Part shown: piece by piece, positions 34,034-43,115 of the stretch | Position numbering within the stretch: position 1 is the first letter of the stretch | Layout of the letters: every line of letters begins with the position of its first letter | Source of the DNA: Aquisediminimonas profunda | Lineage (GTDB): Bacteria > Pseudomonadota > Alphaproteobacteria > Sphingomonadales > Sphingomonadaceae | Reading direction: 5' to 3' | NCBI RefSeq assembly: GCF_019443285.1 | Contig: NZ_CP080327.1 | Location: 62,001-126,000 of the forward strand | Length of the DNA: 64,000 nt | Notes under the pieces: generated by a model | Database searches by the model: none | The model's input: only the letters and a program-made list of their open reading frames with translations | Told to the model about the DNA's origin: nothing | Position numbers and translations under genes: made by a program

Positions 34034-35406
34034 CGGCGCTTGTGCTTTTCTTCATCGGCAGCGGTCTTGGAGACGAGCGCAATGTCCTGCGCACGTATCC
34101 AGTCAGGCGATCCCTGCGGCAAGCCGCGCACGGCAATTTCCGCATTGGCAAGCGCCAGCCTTGGCTGACCCTCGAGATGATAACGTTCCGCCGTTGCCAT
34201 GGCTGCGCGTGCTTCATCCCCCTTGCGGTCATAGACCACGCCCAGTTGATACCAGGCGAAGGGATTTTCATTGTCCTTGGTGATCGACGCCTTGAGGACC
34301 TTTTCAGCCTCTTCGAAATTGGCCGGGTCTTCCGTTGCAATCAGTGCATGGCCGAACAGTGAGGCGATCAGGGGCTGCGCGTTGGTCTTGGCAAAGGCCT
34401 CTCGCAAGACCGGCAGTGCTTCCATCGGCTTGCCGGATTCGAGCAGGATCTGCCCCTTCAGTTCAAGGAAATAGGGATCGCCGGGAACGGCCTTCAGCAG
34501 GGCATTGGCTTCGTCCATCGCCTTGTCCGGATAGGCAGACCGGTGCCACGCATAGGCCCGGGCGTAGTGCGCCGGGATCGAATTGTTGGTTTCGGGAAAA
34601 TCGCGCAGCGTTTCCGCTGGATCGGACACAAAGCCCTCAAGCTTCGCCTTCACGCGCTGGAATCGTGCTTCGAGGGCGGGATCGGTCGGCTTGTTCCAGG
34701 CGGGATCCGCTGAAAACTTGTCCTGCAGGATGACAATGCGATCCCCCGTCACCGGGTGATCCGAAGCAAAGCTGTCCTGCGTTGTCGCGCCATAGCGGAA
34801 TTCATAGCCCTGCAGCTTCTTGAAAAAGCTGATCATGCCCTTCCCGCTGATGCCGGTCGTGGTGAGATAGGTCTGCGCGGCCGAGTCCGCAGTTGCTTCC
34901 TGCGTGCGCGAAAATGCGAGATATTTGTTGATTGCCAGTTCCTGCCCGGCGCCCAGAATGCCCACGCCAGCATCACCGGCTCCTGCGGCAATTGCCGCTG
35001 CGCCGAGCAGCAGGCTCAGCAGCATGATGCCCGTTGCCTGCTTGATCCCTTCCTGCGAGCGGAGGACATGGCCGCCGGCCACGTGCCCGAGCTCGTGCGC
35101 AATCACGCCTTGCACCTCATTCGCGTTGTCCGCCGCGGCCAGCAGTCCGGAATGGATGTAGACATCCTGCCCGCCCGCGGTGAAGGCGTTGATCGACTTG
35201 TCTCCGATCAGCACGATCCGGACATTGCGCGGATCGAGCCCCGCTGCCTTGATAAGTGGCAACGAAATATCGTGGAACAGCGCTTCGGTTTCGGCATCGC
35301 GCAGGATCGACTGCGCCATGACCGGCTGCACCAGCAAGGGCCACACAAGGAGGAACGCAAAGAGCGCACGGAGGATCGAACGGGGCCGAAAAGCAAGCAA
35401 AGCCAT
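34030..35406 (-). CDS. BepA-like M48 metalloprotease with TPR domain
   Basis: Periplasmic zinc protease of 458 residues with the architecture of BepA/YfgC: a signal peptide (ALFAFLLVWPLLVQPVMA), an M48 domain with VIAHELGHVAGGH (HExxH at about 104-108) and a third ligand near SRTQEATADSAA, then a C-terminal TPR region (DPYFLELKGQILLESGKPMEA and repeats). BepA handles stalled outer-membrane proteins, notably LptD. The ATG at 35406 begins the signal peptide; the open frame continues 268 codons upstream but there it only shadows rne. The gene is coupled to the DsbA-like gene and follows rne by 52 bases. Confidence 0.9.
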   Translation of the reverse strand: MALLAFRPRSILRALFAFLLVWPLLVQPVMAQSILRDAETEALFHDISLPLIKAAGLDPRNVRIVLIGDKSINAFTAGGQDVYIHSGLLAAADNANEVQGVIAHELGHVAGGHVLRSQEGIKQATGIMLLSLLLGAAAIAAGAGDAGVGILGAGQELAINKYLAFSRTQEATADSAAQTYLTTTGISGKGMISFFKKLQGYEFRYGATTQDSFASDHPVTGDRIVILQDKFSADPAWNKPTDPALEARFQRVKAKLEGFVSDPAETLRDFPETNNSIPAHYARAYAWHRSAYPDKAMDEANALLKAVPGDPYFLELKGQILLESGKPMEALPVLREAFAKTNAQPLIASLFGHALIATEDPANFEEAEKVLKASITKDNENPFAWYQLGVVYDRKGDEARAAMATAERYHLEGQPRLALANAEIAVRGLPQGSPDWIRAQDIALVSKTAADEEKHKRR

Positions 35407-35458
35407 AACTCTAACTCTCACCTTCCCCGCCTGAACCGGAGCTGAAAACGCCGCCGGA

Positions 35459-37996
35459 TCAGGATTCCGGCCCGAAGGTCCTTTGCCACCAACCACGGCG
35501 GGGTGATCCATCGGTTGCTTCGGCGGTCTGCGCTGCGACAGGCGCAGCTTGCGCGGCCTGAGCTGGTTCCGCCTTGGGCTTGCGAACACGCTTGGGCTTT
35601 TCAGCAGGCGCTTCCGCAGAAGGCGCGGCAGGAGCCGCTTCGACCGGTGCGACTTCGGCTGCAGCCTTGTCCGCCTTGGGTTCGGCCTTCTTGCGTGAAC
35701 GCTTCGGCTTTTCTGCGGGTGCTTCCGCAGCCGCAGGAGCTTCCACGATGGCCACCGGTTCGGCGGCGACTGCTTCGGCGTCAGGCCTTGCCTTGGACGG
35801 CCTGCGGCGCGTCTTCTTGGGTGCAGCTTCGGCAGCAGCCTCTGTGACATCGCTCGGTGCCTCGACCGGTGCCGATTCTGCTGCATCGTCGCTTGCGACA
35901 GCATTTGCAGCCTCTGGACGATCGCCCCGACGACCACGGCCACCACGACGGCCGCGACGGCCACGACGATGGCCCCCTTCCTCTTCACCTTCAGCGTCGC
36001 TCGTTTCGCGGGGCGCTTCGGCTTCACCCTCTTCCGAGGCTGGACGCTCATCACCCTCTTCACGACGCCCGCGACGACCGCGCCGACGACGCGACCGCTT
36101 GCGACGGCCTTCGGAGTCACGGCCTTCACGGCTCTGGCTTTCGGTCTCGCCGGCGTCTTCATCCTCGTCCTCGACATCCGCTTCGATGTCGAGATCGTCA
36201 TCATCCTCAATCAGGAGTGGCTCGATCTTTGGGCGATAAGCTGGCGGCGGACCGCTGGCTTCAACGACCATGCGGGCGCCTTCGGTTTCTCCGTCCGGGA
36301 AAATGTCAATCGACACGCCATAGCGTTCTTCGATCTCCGCCAGTTCGGCGCGCTTGCGGTTGAGGACGTAGATCGTCGCTTCCTGGCTCGCGCGGAGCGA
36401 AAGGCGGCTGCCATTGCCCTTGGCGGCTTCCTCTTCAAGCAACCGCAAGGCAGAGAGAGCAGCGGACGAGGCCGTGCGAACAAGGCCTGTGCCTTCGCAG
36501 TGGGGGCATTGACGGGTCGAGGCTTCGAGAACACCGGTGCGCAGGCGCTGGCGGCTCATTTCCATCAGTCCGAACGAACTGATCCGGCCGACCTGGATGC
36601 GGGCGCGATCGTTCGCGAGTGCCGCCTTCATGGCCTTTTCGACCTTACGAACGTTGGAGTTGTGCTCCATGTCGATGAAATCGATCACGACCAGCCCGGC
36701 CATGTCGCGCAGACGCAATTGGCGGGCAATTTCCTGCGCCGCTTCAAGGTTGGTGCCGACGGCTGTCGCTTCGATCCCGTGTTCACGTGTCGAACGGCCG
36801 GAGTTGATATCGATCGAGACCAGGGCCTCGGTCGGGTTGATGACCAGATAGCCGCCCGATTTCAGCTGGACGATCGGCTGGTACATCGCATTCAACTGAT
36901 CTTCGACATGATAGCGCTGGAAGAGCGGGACCACATCGGAATAGGGCTGCACGCGCTTGGCATGGCTGGGCATGAGCAGCTTCATATATTCCCGTGCCGC
37001 GCGATAGCCTTCTTCGCCTTCGACGATCACTTCGTCGATATCCTTGTTGTAGATATCGCGGATCGCGCGCTTGATCAGGTCGCTGTCGTTGTGGATCAGG
37101 GCCGGCGCCGACGATTTCAGCGTCGTTTCGCGGATCGTATCCCAGACGCGGGCGAGATAATCGAAGTCGCGCCGAATTTCGACCTTGGTCCGCTGGAGCC
37201 CGGCCGTGCGGACAATGCAGCCCATCGTGCGCGGCAGTTCGAGTTCGGCCATGATCGTCTTCAGCCGCTTGCGATCGGCGGCATTGGAAATCTTGCGACT
37301 GATGCCGCCACCATGCGTCGTATTCGGCATGAGGACGCAGTAACGCCCGGCAAGGCTCAGATAGGTGGTGAGAGCCGCGCCCTTGTTGCCGCGTTCTTCC
37401 TTCACGACCTGGACAAGCAGAACCTGCCGCCTGTGGATAACGTCCTGGATCTTGTAGCGACGGCGCAGTGCCATGCGCTTGGCTCGAAGCGCGCTTGCTG
37501 CGGCATTGCCGTCACGGCCATTGCTGTCTTCAGTATCGCCGCCACCGACTGTTTCAGCGCGGGGGACATCGCCGTCTTCGTCTTCATCGCTGTCGTCCGG
37601 CTCGACATCGGCATCGGGCCGATCATTGTCGCGTCCGTCGTCCTCGTGATGCCCGTCAATCGGTTCGTCATCGCCTTCGGCTTCGCGAAGCCGTTCTTCC
37701 TCTTCGGCATGCTCCGCTTCTTCACGCAGCAGGGCTTCGCGATCTTCCTTAGGGATCTGATAGTAATCGGGGTGGATTTCCGAAAACGCCAGGAAGCCGT
37801 GACGGTTTCCGCCATAATCGACGAACGCCGCCTGAAGCGACGGCTCCACGCGCGTCACCTTGGCAAGATAGATATTCCCTTTGAGCTGCTTGTGCTCGGC
37901 CGATTCGAAATCAAATTCCTCGATCCGGTTTCCCTTGGCGACGGCCACGCGGGTTTCTTCCCGGTGGCGGGCGTCGATCAGCATCCGCATTGTCAT
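35459..37996 (-). CDS. rne: Ribonuclease E/G
   Basis: Main endoribonuclease of mRNA decay and rRNA processing (845 residues). Seen: the S1 RNA-binding domain split by an acidic insertion at residues 91-172 (EEAEHAEEEERL, then D/E-rich), the RTAGL 5'-monophosphate sensor, catalytic acids in SIDINSGRS and VVIDFIDM, and Zn-link RQCPHCEGTG. The C-terminal 300 residues are low-complexity: acidic, then Arg-rich RRRRGRRGRR blocks, then repeated AEKPKR-type lysine/alanine segments that serve as RNA- and partner-binding tail. GGAG lies eight bases before the ATG at 37996. A leader of up to 250 nt fits autoregulation. Confidence 0.96.
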   Translation of the reverse strand: MTMRMLIDARHREETRVAVAKGNRIEEFDFESAEHKQLKGNIYLAKVTRVEPSLQAAFVDYGGNRHGFLAFSEIHPDYYQIPKEDREALLREEAEHAEEEERLREAEGDDEPIDGHHEDDGRDNDRPDADVEPDDSDEDEDGDVPRAETVGGGDTEDSNGRDGNAAASALRAKRMALRRRYKIQDVIHRRQVLLVQVVKEERGNKGAALTTYLSLAGRYCVLMPNTTHGGGISRKISNAADRKRLKTIMAELELPRTMGCIVRTAGLQRTKVEIRRDFDYLARVWDTIRETTLKSSAPALIHNDSDLIKRAIRDIYNKDIDEVIVEGEEGYRAAREYMKLLMPSHAKRVQPYSDVVPLFQRYHVEDQLNAMYQPIVQLKSGGYLVINPTEALVSIDINSGRSTREHGIEATAVGTNLEAAQEIARQLRLRDMAGLVVIDFIDMEHNSNVRKVEKAMKAALANDRARIQVGRISSFGLMEMSRQRLRTGVLEASTRQCPHCEGTGLVRTASSAALSALRLLEEEAAKGNGSRLSLRASQEATIYVLNRKRAELAEIEERYGVSIDIFPDGETEGARMVVEASGPPPAYRPKIEPLLIEDDDDLDIEADVEDEDEDAGETESQSREGRDSEGRRKRSRRRRGRRGRREEGDERPASEEGEAEAPRETSDAEGEEEGGHRRGRRGRRGGRGRRGDRPEAANAVASDDAAESAPVEAPSDVTEAAAEAAPKKTRRRPSKARPDAEAVAAEPVAIVEAPAAAEAPAEKPKRSRKKAEPKADKAAAEVAPVEAAPAAPSAEAPAEKPKRVRKPKAEPAQAAQAAPVAAQTAEATDGSPRRGWWQRTFGPES

Positions 37997-38249
37997 GTAT
38001 AAATCTCCGGGCGCTGCGGGCGGCAGATAGGCCAGCCAGTCCAGCGCGAATTAAAGGGGGCGGGGGCGGCAGCAGAAACTGCAATCGCTTTGCCCCGGAT
38101 TGTTGTGTCTTGTTTGCGTCTGCTGCGGCGGCACCCCTGGCCAGTCTGACCAGGGCTTGGGTCCCTACCCGCGCAATGCCCGAAAACGGCATGCGGTGCG
38201 GAAGCGGGAAAATATGCCTCATGCAGCGTCAACCTGATGGATTGGCGGG

Positions 38250-38279
38250 ATAATCCCGGCAATCGGTGAATGGTTGCAA
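38250..38279 (-). promoter_or_regulatory. Candidate rne promoter with long leader
   Basis: On the minus strand TTGCAA (38274-38279) and GATTAT (38250-38255) are 18 bases apart, giving a start near 38243 and a 5' leader of about 247 nt before rne. Long structured rne leaders mediate feedback by RNase E in enterobacteria; whether that holds here is inference. Confidence 0.35.
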
Positions 38280-38388
38280 AGCCCGTTGCTTCGCGACCGG
38301 TGAAGCGTGCTAGCACCGCTGTCACCTCACCGCAACAGATAGGATCGCGAGACCCCCATTTCAAACCCGGCTGACGCGCAGCATTTTG

Positions 38389-38427
38389 TTAACCATGGCT
38401 TGGCCACTGCCAAAGCCGGGCTATAGT
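38389..38427 (+). promoter_or_regulatory. Candidate amidase promoter with CtrA half-site
   Basis: TTAACCAT (38389-38396) is an exact CtrA half-site just before a weak -35 TTGGCC (38400-38405), 16 bases from -10 TATAGT (38422-38427). Initiation would fall on or next to the ATG at 38433, implying a leaderless mRNA; indeed no ribosome-binding site precedes that ATG. Confidence 0.35.
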
Positions 38428-38432
38428 AGGCC

Positions 38433-39290
38433 ATGCCCCTCGCAATGTTTGCGTCCATCCTGCTTTCGATGCCCTGGCCGGTTGCGGCGGACACGGCTGC
38501 GCTCGCGTCACGCAAGCGCAGCCGGTACAGCCTGACGATCCTCCTTGATCCACCCGGCACGGCGCTTCCCCGACCGCGGATCTATGGGCCGGCCGGGCGC
38601 CCGCTTGTGGTGATCGATGCCGGGCACGGCGGTCATGATCCCGGCGCTGTTTCGGCAGAGACGGGGCAGCGGGAAAAGGACATCACGCTTGCCGTCGCTC
38701 AGGCTATCAAGGCAGAACTCATCCGGTCGGGCCGGGTGCGCGTCGCACTGACGCGGGAGGATGACCGCTTCCTTGTCCTTGGCGAGCGATCGGAAATCGC
38801 CCATGCGATCAAGGCTGACCTGTTCATTTCCATCCATGCCGACAGCGCACAACCCAGCAGCACTGCAAACGGCGCCACCATCTACACCCTGTCCGAAGTC
38901 GCCTCGGACCGTGAAGCACAATTGCTCGCCCAGCGCGAGAACCGGGCCGACATCATCAACGGGGTCAACCTCGGCCGGCAGCGCGGCGAGGTGGCGTCGA
39001 TCCTGCTCGACCTTGCCCAGCGCGAATCGATGGACGCCTCGGCAGGGTTCGCCAACCTGCTCAAGCGCGAGGCAACCGGCCTGATCCCCTTCCGCCCCGA
39101 TTTCCACAGGATGGCAGGCTTTGTCGTCCTGAAAGCCCCCGACATGCCATCGATCCTGCTCGAAGTCGGCTATGTGACCAACCCGGACGATCTGGAACGA
39201 CTGGCCTCGGATAGCGGCAAGATCAACATCGCCCGCGGCATCCGGCGCGCAGTCGAAATCCATTTTGCCCGAAAGCTGGCGGAGCGGTGA
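38433..39290 (+). CDS. N-acetylmuramoyl-L-alanine amidase
   Basis: Periplasmic zinc amidase of 285 residues that splits septal peptidoglycan cross-bridges from the glycan, AmiC-like. Seen: a signal peptide (MPLAMFASILLSMPWPVAA), then the catalytic domain with zinc ligands in VIDAGHGGHDPG, GQREKDIT, SIHADSAQ and the catalytic Glu in ILLEVGYVTNPDD. There is almost no AMIN domain, only about 30 residues before the enzyme. PBP1A follows in the same direction, an arrangement conserved next to rne in alphaproteobacteria. Confidence 0.93.
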   Translation: MPLAMFASILLSMPWPVAADTAALASRKRSRYSLTILLDPPGTALPRPRIYGPAGRPLVVIDAGHGGHDPGAVSAETGQREKDITLAVAQAIKAELIRSGRVRVALTREDDRFLVLGERSEIAHAIKADLFISIHADSAQPSSTANGATIYTLSEVASDREAQLLAQRENRADIINGVNLGRQRGEVASILLDLAQRESMDASAGFANLLKREATGLIPFRPDFHRMAGFVVLKAPDMPSILLEVGYVTNPDDLERLASDSGKINIARGIRRAVEIHFARKLAER

Positions 39291-39411
39291 AGCACTGCAG
39301 CACATTTATAGTGACGAATTGCACGAAGGGGCACACCGCGCCATCGACAGGCGCCCGCCGCGACACAAATTGCTTCCCCCTCCAGCGATCTGGCTCTAGA
39401 CGCTCGGCGTG

Positions 39412-41943
39412 ATGGATGATGCGTCTGAGAGTCCCGGGCTGAAGGTCCGCCTGCGCCATGAAATGGACAGGGCAATCGCACTGTGGCGGGACTATTGGCA
39501 GTTTAAGTGGTTCCGCGTCTTGGCCTACGCAGCGGGCGCAGTCATGCTTGGCTGGATCATCATCTGGCTCCTTTTCGCCCGCAACCTGCCGTCCGTCGAC
39601 CGCCTGAAAACCTATGAGCCGCCCCTGCCGACCTATGTGCGCGGTTATGATGGTGCGCCGGTGCACAGCTATGCGCGCGAGCGCCGCGTGCAATTGCGAT
39701 ACGAGGAGTTCCCGCCACTTCTGGTGCGCGCCTATCTGGCTGCGGAAGACAGGACCTTCTTCCAGCATAGCGGCCTCGACTATCCCGGCATCATCGCGGC
39801 GATCTTCACCAACATGATGAGTTCAGGCCGCCCCGTTGGCGCATCGACGATCACGCAGCAGGTTGCCAAGAACCTGTTGCTGACCAACGAGGCGAGCTAT
39901 GTCCGCAAGGTCAAGGAAGCCATCCTTGCCAAGCGGATCGAGAGCGCTCTCACCAAGCAGCAGATCCTCGAGCTTTACCTCAACCAGATCGATCTCGGTC
40001 GCCGCAGCTTTGGCGTGCAGGCCGCCGCGCGTGCCTATTTCGGCAAGGACGTGGGGGAACTGCAGCTGCACGAAATGGCCTATCTCGCGATCCTGCCCAA
40101 GGGGCCGTCGAATTACCGGCCGGAACGTTTTTACGACCGCGCCCTCAAGCGGCGGAACTGGGTTCTGGGCGGCATGCTCAAGAACGAGTTCATCACGCAG
40201 CAGCAATATGACGAGGCGATCCGCCATCCGCTGGGCATCATTCCGCGCGTCGCAGCGACGAATGAGTCGATCGGCGGCTATTATACCGAGGAACTGAGGC
40301 GGCAACTGATCGCGAAGTTCGGGGAGAATTCCGACGGCGGCCGCAATCCGTTCAGCGTCTATGACGGCGGGCTGTGGGTGCGATCCTCGCTTGATCCGAA
40401 ACTCCAGCAATATGCTGAAAGCGCCTTGCGCGACGGGCTTGTCCGCTATGATCGCGGCAAGGGCTGGAGCGGACCCATTCGCACAATCGAAATCGGCAAC
40501 AACTGGGCGCAGCAACTGGCCGCGGCCAACCTGGGCGCAGGCTATCCCGACTGGCGTGTCGCAGTCGTCCTGTCCAAGGGCCCCGACTCCATCCGCCTTG
40601 GGTTTGCAGATGGACGGACGGGCATGATGCCGGCGTCTGCCGCGACCATGCCGCGCAGCCGCACGGCAGAGACGGCCTTCAGCCAACTGAAGCCCGGCGA
40701 CGTCATTGCCGTGAAGGCCGAAGGTGGCCTCTGGAGCTTGCGCAACATACCGGAGATTTCCGGCGGGATGGTCGTTGAAAATCCGCACACGGGGCAGGTT
40801 CTGGCCATGCAGGGCGGCTTCGATTCGCGCATCGCATCCTACAATCGCGCGACCCAGGCCGAGCGCCAGCCGGGATCGAGCTTCAAGCCCTTTGTCTATG
40901 CCGCAGCGCTTGATGCCGGAATGACCCCTGCAACGATCATCGTCGACGGCCCGTTCTGCGTGTTCCAGTCCGCACGGCTGGGGCAGAAATGCTTCCGCAA
41001 CTTCACCGGGGGCGGTTCCGGCCCGCACACGATGCGCTGGGGTGTGGAGCAATCCCGCAACCTCATGACAGTGCGTGCCGCGTCGCAAACGGGGATGGAC
41101 AAGGTCGTCAAGATGGCAGCATCTGTCGGCATCAGCGATCCCGGCAAGAACTATCCGCAAGTGCTCTCGATTGCGCTCGGTGCCGGAGAAACGACCGTTT
41201 CCAAAATGGTCAACGCTTATGCAATCCTGGTGCGCAACGGCGTGGACGTCCGCCCGACGATGATCGACTTTGTTCAGGACCGCTATGGCCGGGTCCGCTT
41301 CCGCGCCGATACCCGGCCCTGCAACCGCTGCAACATGGCCGAATATGATGGCAAGCCGATGCCGCGCCCGCCAGCCCGCACCAAGCAGGTAATGGACCCG
41401 CTGACAGCCTACCAGGTTGTCCACATCCTTGAAGGCGTCGTCCAGCGCGGCACTGCTGTTGGCCTGCGCGACATGAACCGCCCGCTGTTCGGCAAGACCG
41501 GAACGACGAGCGGCCCCACCAACGTCTGGTTTGTCGGCGGATCGCCCGATCTCGTCGCCGGGCTCTACATGGGCTATGATACGCCGCGCTCAATGGGCGG
41601 CTATGCTCAGGGCGGCACCGTGGCCGTGCCAATCTTCCGCGACTTTGCGCAAAAGGCGATGAAGGATGTGCCGATTGTTCCCTTCCGCGCGCCGCCCGGC
41701 ATCCGGATGATCCGCATCGATCGTGCCTCCGGCAAGCGCGTCTTTGGAACCTGGCCGACGAACGATCCCAAGGCACCGGTGATCTGGGAAGCGTTCAAGC
41801 CTGAAAGCGAACCACGCCGCTCCATCCGTCGCGACGAATTGCTCGATGCCAAGAAGAAGAGCGACCTCCTGCCCGGCAAGGCTGGCCCCGCCGCCAACCA
41901 GCGCGACACCGAGTTCTTGCAACGCGAGGGCGGAATCTACTAG
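39412..41943 (+). CDS. mrcA: Penicillin-binding protein 1A (bifunctional)
   Basis: Class A PBP (843 residues) that polymerises and cross-links peptidoglycan. Seen: one N-terminal membrane anchor (about 35-57), GT51 transglycosylase with AAEDRTFFQHSGLDYPG (catalytic Glu about 112) and GASTITQQVAKNLLL, an OB-like linker, and transpeptidase motifs SxxK in PGSSFKPF (about 490), SRN in EQSRNLMT (about 547) and KTG in GKTGTTSGPTN (about 694). No ribosome-binding site precedes the ATG at 39412 (a GTG lies one codon earlier). prfB follows 44 bases downstream. Confidence 0.95.
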   Translation: MDDASESPGLKVRLRHEMDRAIALWRDYWQFKWFRVLAYAAGAVMLGWIIIWLLFARNLPSVDRLKTYEPPLPTYVRGYDGAPVHSYARERRVQLRYEEFPPLLVRAYLAAEDRTFFQHSGLDYPGIIAAIFTNMMSSGRPVGASTITQQVAKNLLLTNEASYVRKVKEAILAKRIESALTKQQILELYLNQIDLGRRSFGVQAAARAYFGKDVGELQLHEMAYLAILPKGPSNYRPERFYDRALKRRNWVLGGMLKNEFITQQQYDEAIRHPLGIIPRVAATNESIGGYYTEELRRQLIAKFGENSDGGRNPFSVYDGGLWVRSSLDPKLQQYAESALRDGLVRYDRGKGWSGPIRTIEIGNNWAQQLAAANLGAGYPDWRVAVVLSKGPDSIRLGFADGRTGMMPASAATMPRSRTAETAFSQLKPGDVIAVKAEGGLWSLRNIPEISGGMVVENPHTGQVLAMQGGFDSRIASYNRATQAERQPGSSFKPFVYAAALDAGMTPATIIVDGPFCVFQSARLGQKCFRNFTGGGSGPHTMRWGVEQSRNLMTVRAASQTGMDKVVKMAASVGISDPGKNYPQVLSIALGAGETTVSKMVNAYAILVRNGVDVRPTMIDFVQDRYGRVRFRADTRPCNRCNMAEYDGKPMPRPPARTKQVMDPLTAYQVVHILEGVVQRGTAVGLRDMNRPLFGKTGTTSGPTNVWFVGGSPDLVAGLYMGYDTPRSMGGYAQGGTVAVPIFRDFAQKAMKDVPIVPFRAPPGIRMIRIDRASGKRVFGTWPTNDPKAPVIWEAFKPESEPRRSIRRDELLDAKKKSDLLPGKAGPAANQRDTEFLQREGGIY

Positions 41944-41987
41944 GGCCACCGCAACCCTGAAACACGTCAGACTCTTGGAGATGCCCA

Positions 41988-43115
41988 ATGCGCGCCGAAG
42001 CGCAGGCTCACGCCGACCAGATCAATGCTGCCCTTGCGCTGTTGCGCCGGTTCCTCGACTGGGACCGCGCGCTCAAGCGGCTGGAAGAGCTGAATGCCAA
42101 GGTGGAAGACCAGGCGCTGTGGAACGACCCCAAGGCCGCGCAGGACGTGATGCGGGAACGCCGGCGGCTGGAAGAGGCGATTGCCGCCACGCGTGCGATC
42201 GAATCCGAGTTGAGCGATACGGTCGAGTTGATGGAAATGGCCGAAGCCGAAGGCGATGACGCCATGGTTGAAGAAGGCCTTGCCGCGCTTGCCGAACTTG
42301 CCGAGCGGGCAGAGCGCGACAAGGTGGCAGCGTTGCTGGCGGGCGAGGCCGATGCCAACGACACCTATATCGAAATCAATGCGGGCGCGGGCGGCACCGA
42401 GAGCCAGGACTGGGCCGAAATGCTGCAGCGGATGTACACGCGCTGGGCCGAACGGCACAAGATGAAGGTCGAACTGATCGACTATCACGCGGGTGAACAG
42501 GCAGGCATCAAATCCGCGACGCTGCTCATCAAGGGCGAAAATGCCTATGGCTATGCCAAGACGGAAAGCGGGGTCCATCGCCTCGTCCGGATCAGCCCCT
42601 ATGATTCGAATGCGCGGCGCCACACCAGCTTTTCAAGCGTCTGGGTGTATCCGGTGGTCGACGAGAATATCGATATCGAGATCAATGAGAGCGAACTCAG
42701 GATCGACACCTATCGCGCATCGGGAGCGGGTGGCCAGCACATCAATACAACCGATAGTGCCGTGCGGATTACCCATCTTCCGACCGGAATCGTCGTCCAG
42801 TGCCAGAACCAGCGTTCGCAGCACAAGAACCGGGCAGAAGCCTATAACCAGCTGCGCGCGCGCCTTTACGAGGCCGAACTCCAGAAGCGGGAGGCCGAAG
42901 CCAATGCGACTGCCGCCAATAAGACCGACATCGGCTGGGGTCACCAGATCCGGTCCTATGTCCTCCAGCCGTACCAGTTGGTGAAGGACCTGCGCACCGG
43001 TGTCACCTCCACGGCGCCGGGAGACGTTCTTGACGGCGATCTTGACCGGTTCATGGCCGCCGCCCTATCGCAGCGCGTGTCAGGGGAAAAAGTCGTTGTC
43101 GAGGATGTCGATTAA
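41988..43115 (+). CDS. prfB: Peptide chain release factor 2, without frameshift site
   Basis: Releases peptides at UGA and UAA (375 residues). Seen: the catalytic GGQ in [15 protein letters not shown] and the codon-recognition loop, here SPY (in [12 protein letters not shown]) where E. coli RF2 has SPF, a change that I believe is common in alphaproteobacteria. The N-terminal region reads straight through [16 protein letters not shown] with no in-frame TGA, so the programmed +1 frameshift known from many bacteria is absent. The gene ends inside the overlap with the methyltransferase ORF. Confidence 0.95.
   Translation: MRAEAQAHADQINAALALLRRFLDWDRALKRLEELNAKVEDQALWNDPKAAQDVMRERRRLEEAIAATRAIESELSDTVELMEMAEAEGDDAMVEEGLAALAELAERAERDKVAALLAGEADANDTYIEINAGAGGTESQDWAEMLQRMYTRWAERHKMKVELIDYHAGEQAGIKSATLLIKGENAYGYAKTESGVHRLVRISPYDSNARRHTSFSSVWVYPVVDENIDIEINESELRIDTYRASGAGGQHINTTDSAVRITHLPTGIVVQCQNQRSQHKNRAEAYNQLRARLYEAELQKREAEANATAANKTDIGWGHQIRSYVLQPYQLVKDLRTGVTSTAPGDVLDGDLDRFMAAALSQRVSGEKVVVEDVD

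Larger units (their letters stand above)
37997..38432. other. 436-base divergent intergenic region, rne/amidase
   Basis: No credible coding sequence. It holds the probable long rne leader on the minus strand, a CCCTGG/CCAGGG hairpin at 38135-38155, a candidate rne promoter at 38250-38279, and on the right the amidase promoter with a CtrA half-site. The region is highly GC-rich near rne with a G-run (38056-38077) that would be C-rich in the rne leader. Confidence 0.7.

Noticed and set aside
34030-36210. Long N-terminal extension of the BepA-like protease into rne
   Set aside because: The extra 268 codons are Arg/Pro/Lys repeats read from another frame of the rne tail; a signal peptide starts exactly at 35406.
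35969-38002. 677-codon open frame on the plus strand opposite rne
   Set aside because: It mirrors the low-complexity, GC-rich rne codons, has no domain pattern or ribosome-binding site, and rne itself is unmistakable.
39823-41424. 533-codon minus-strand frame opposite PBP1A
   Set aside because: Shadow of a well-conserved gene with no motif or start signal of its own.
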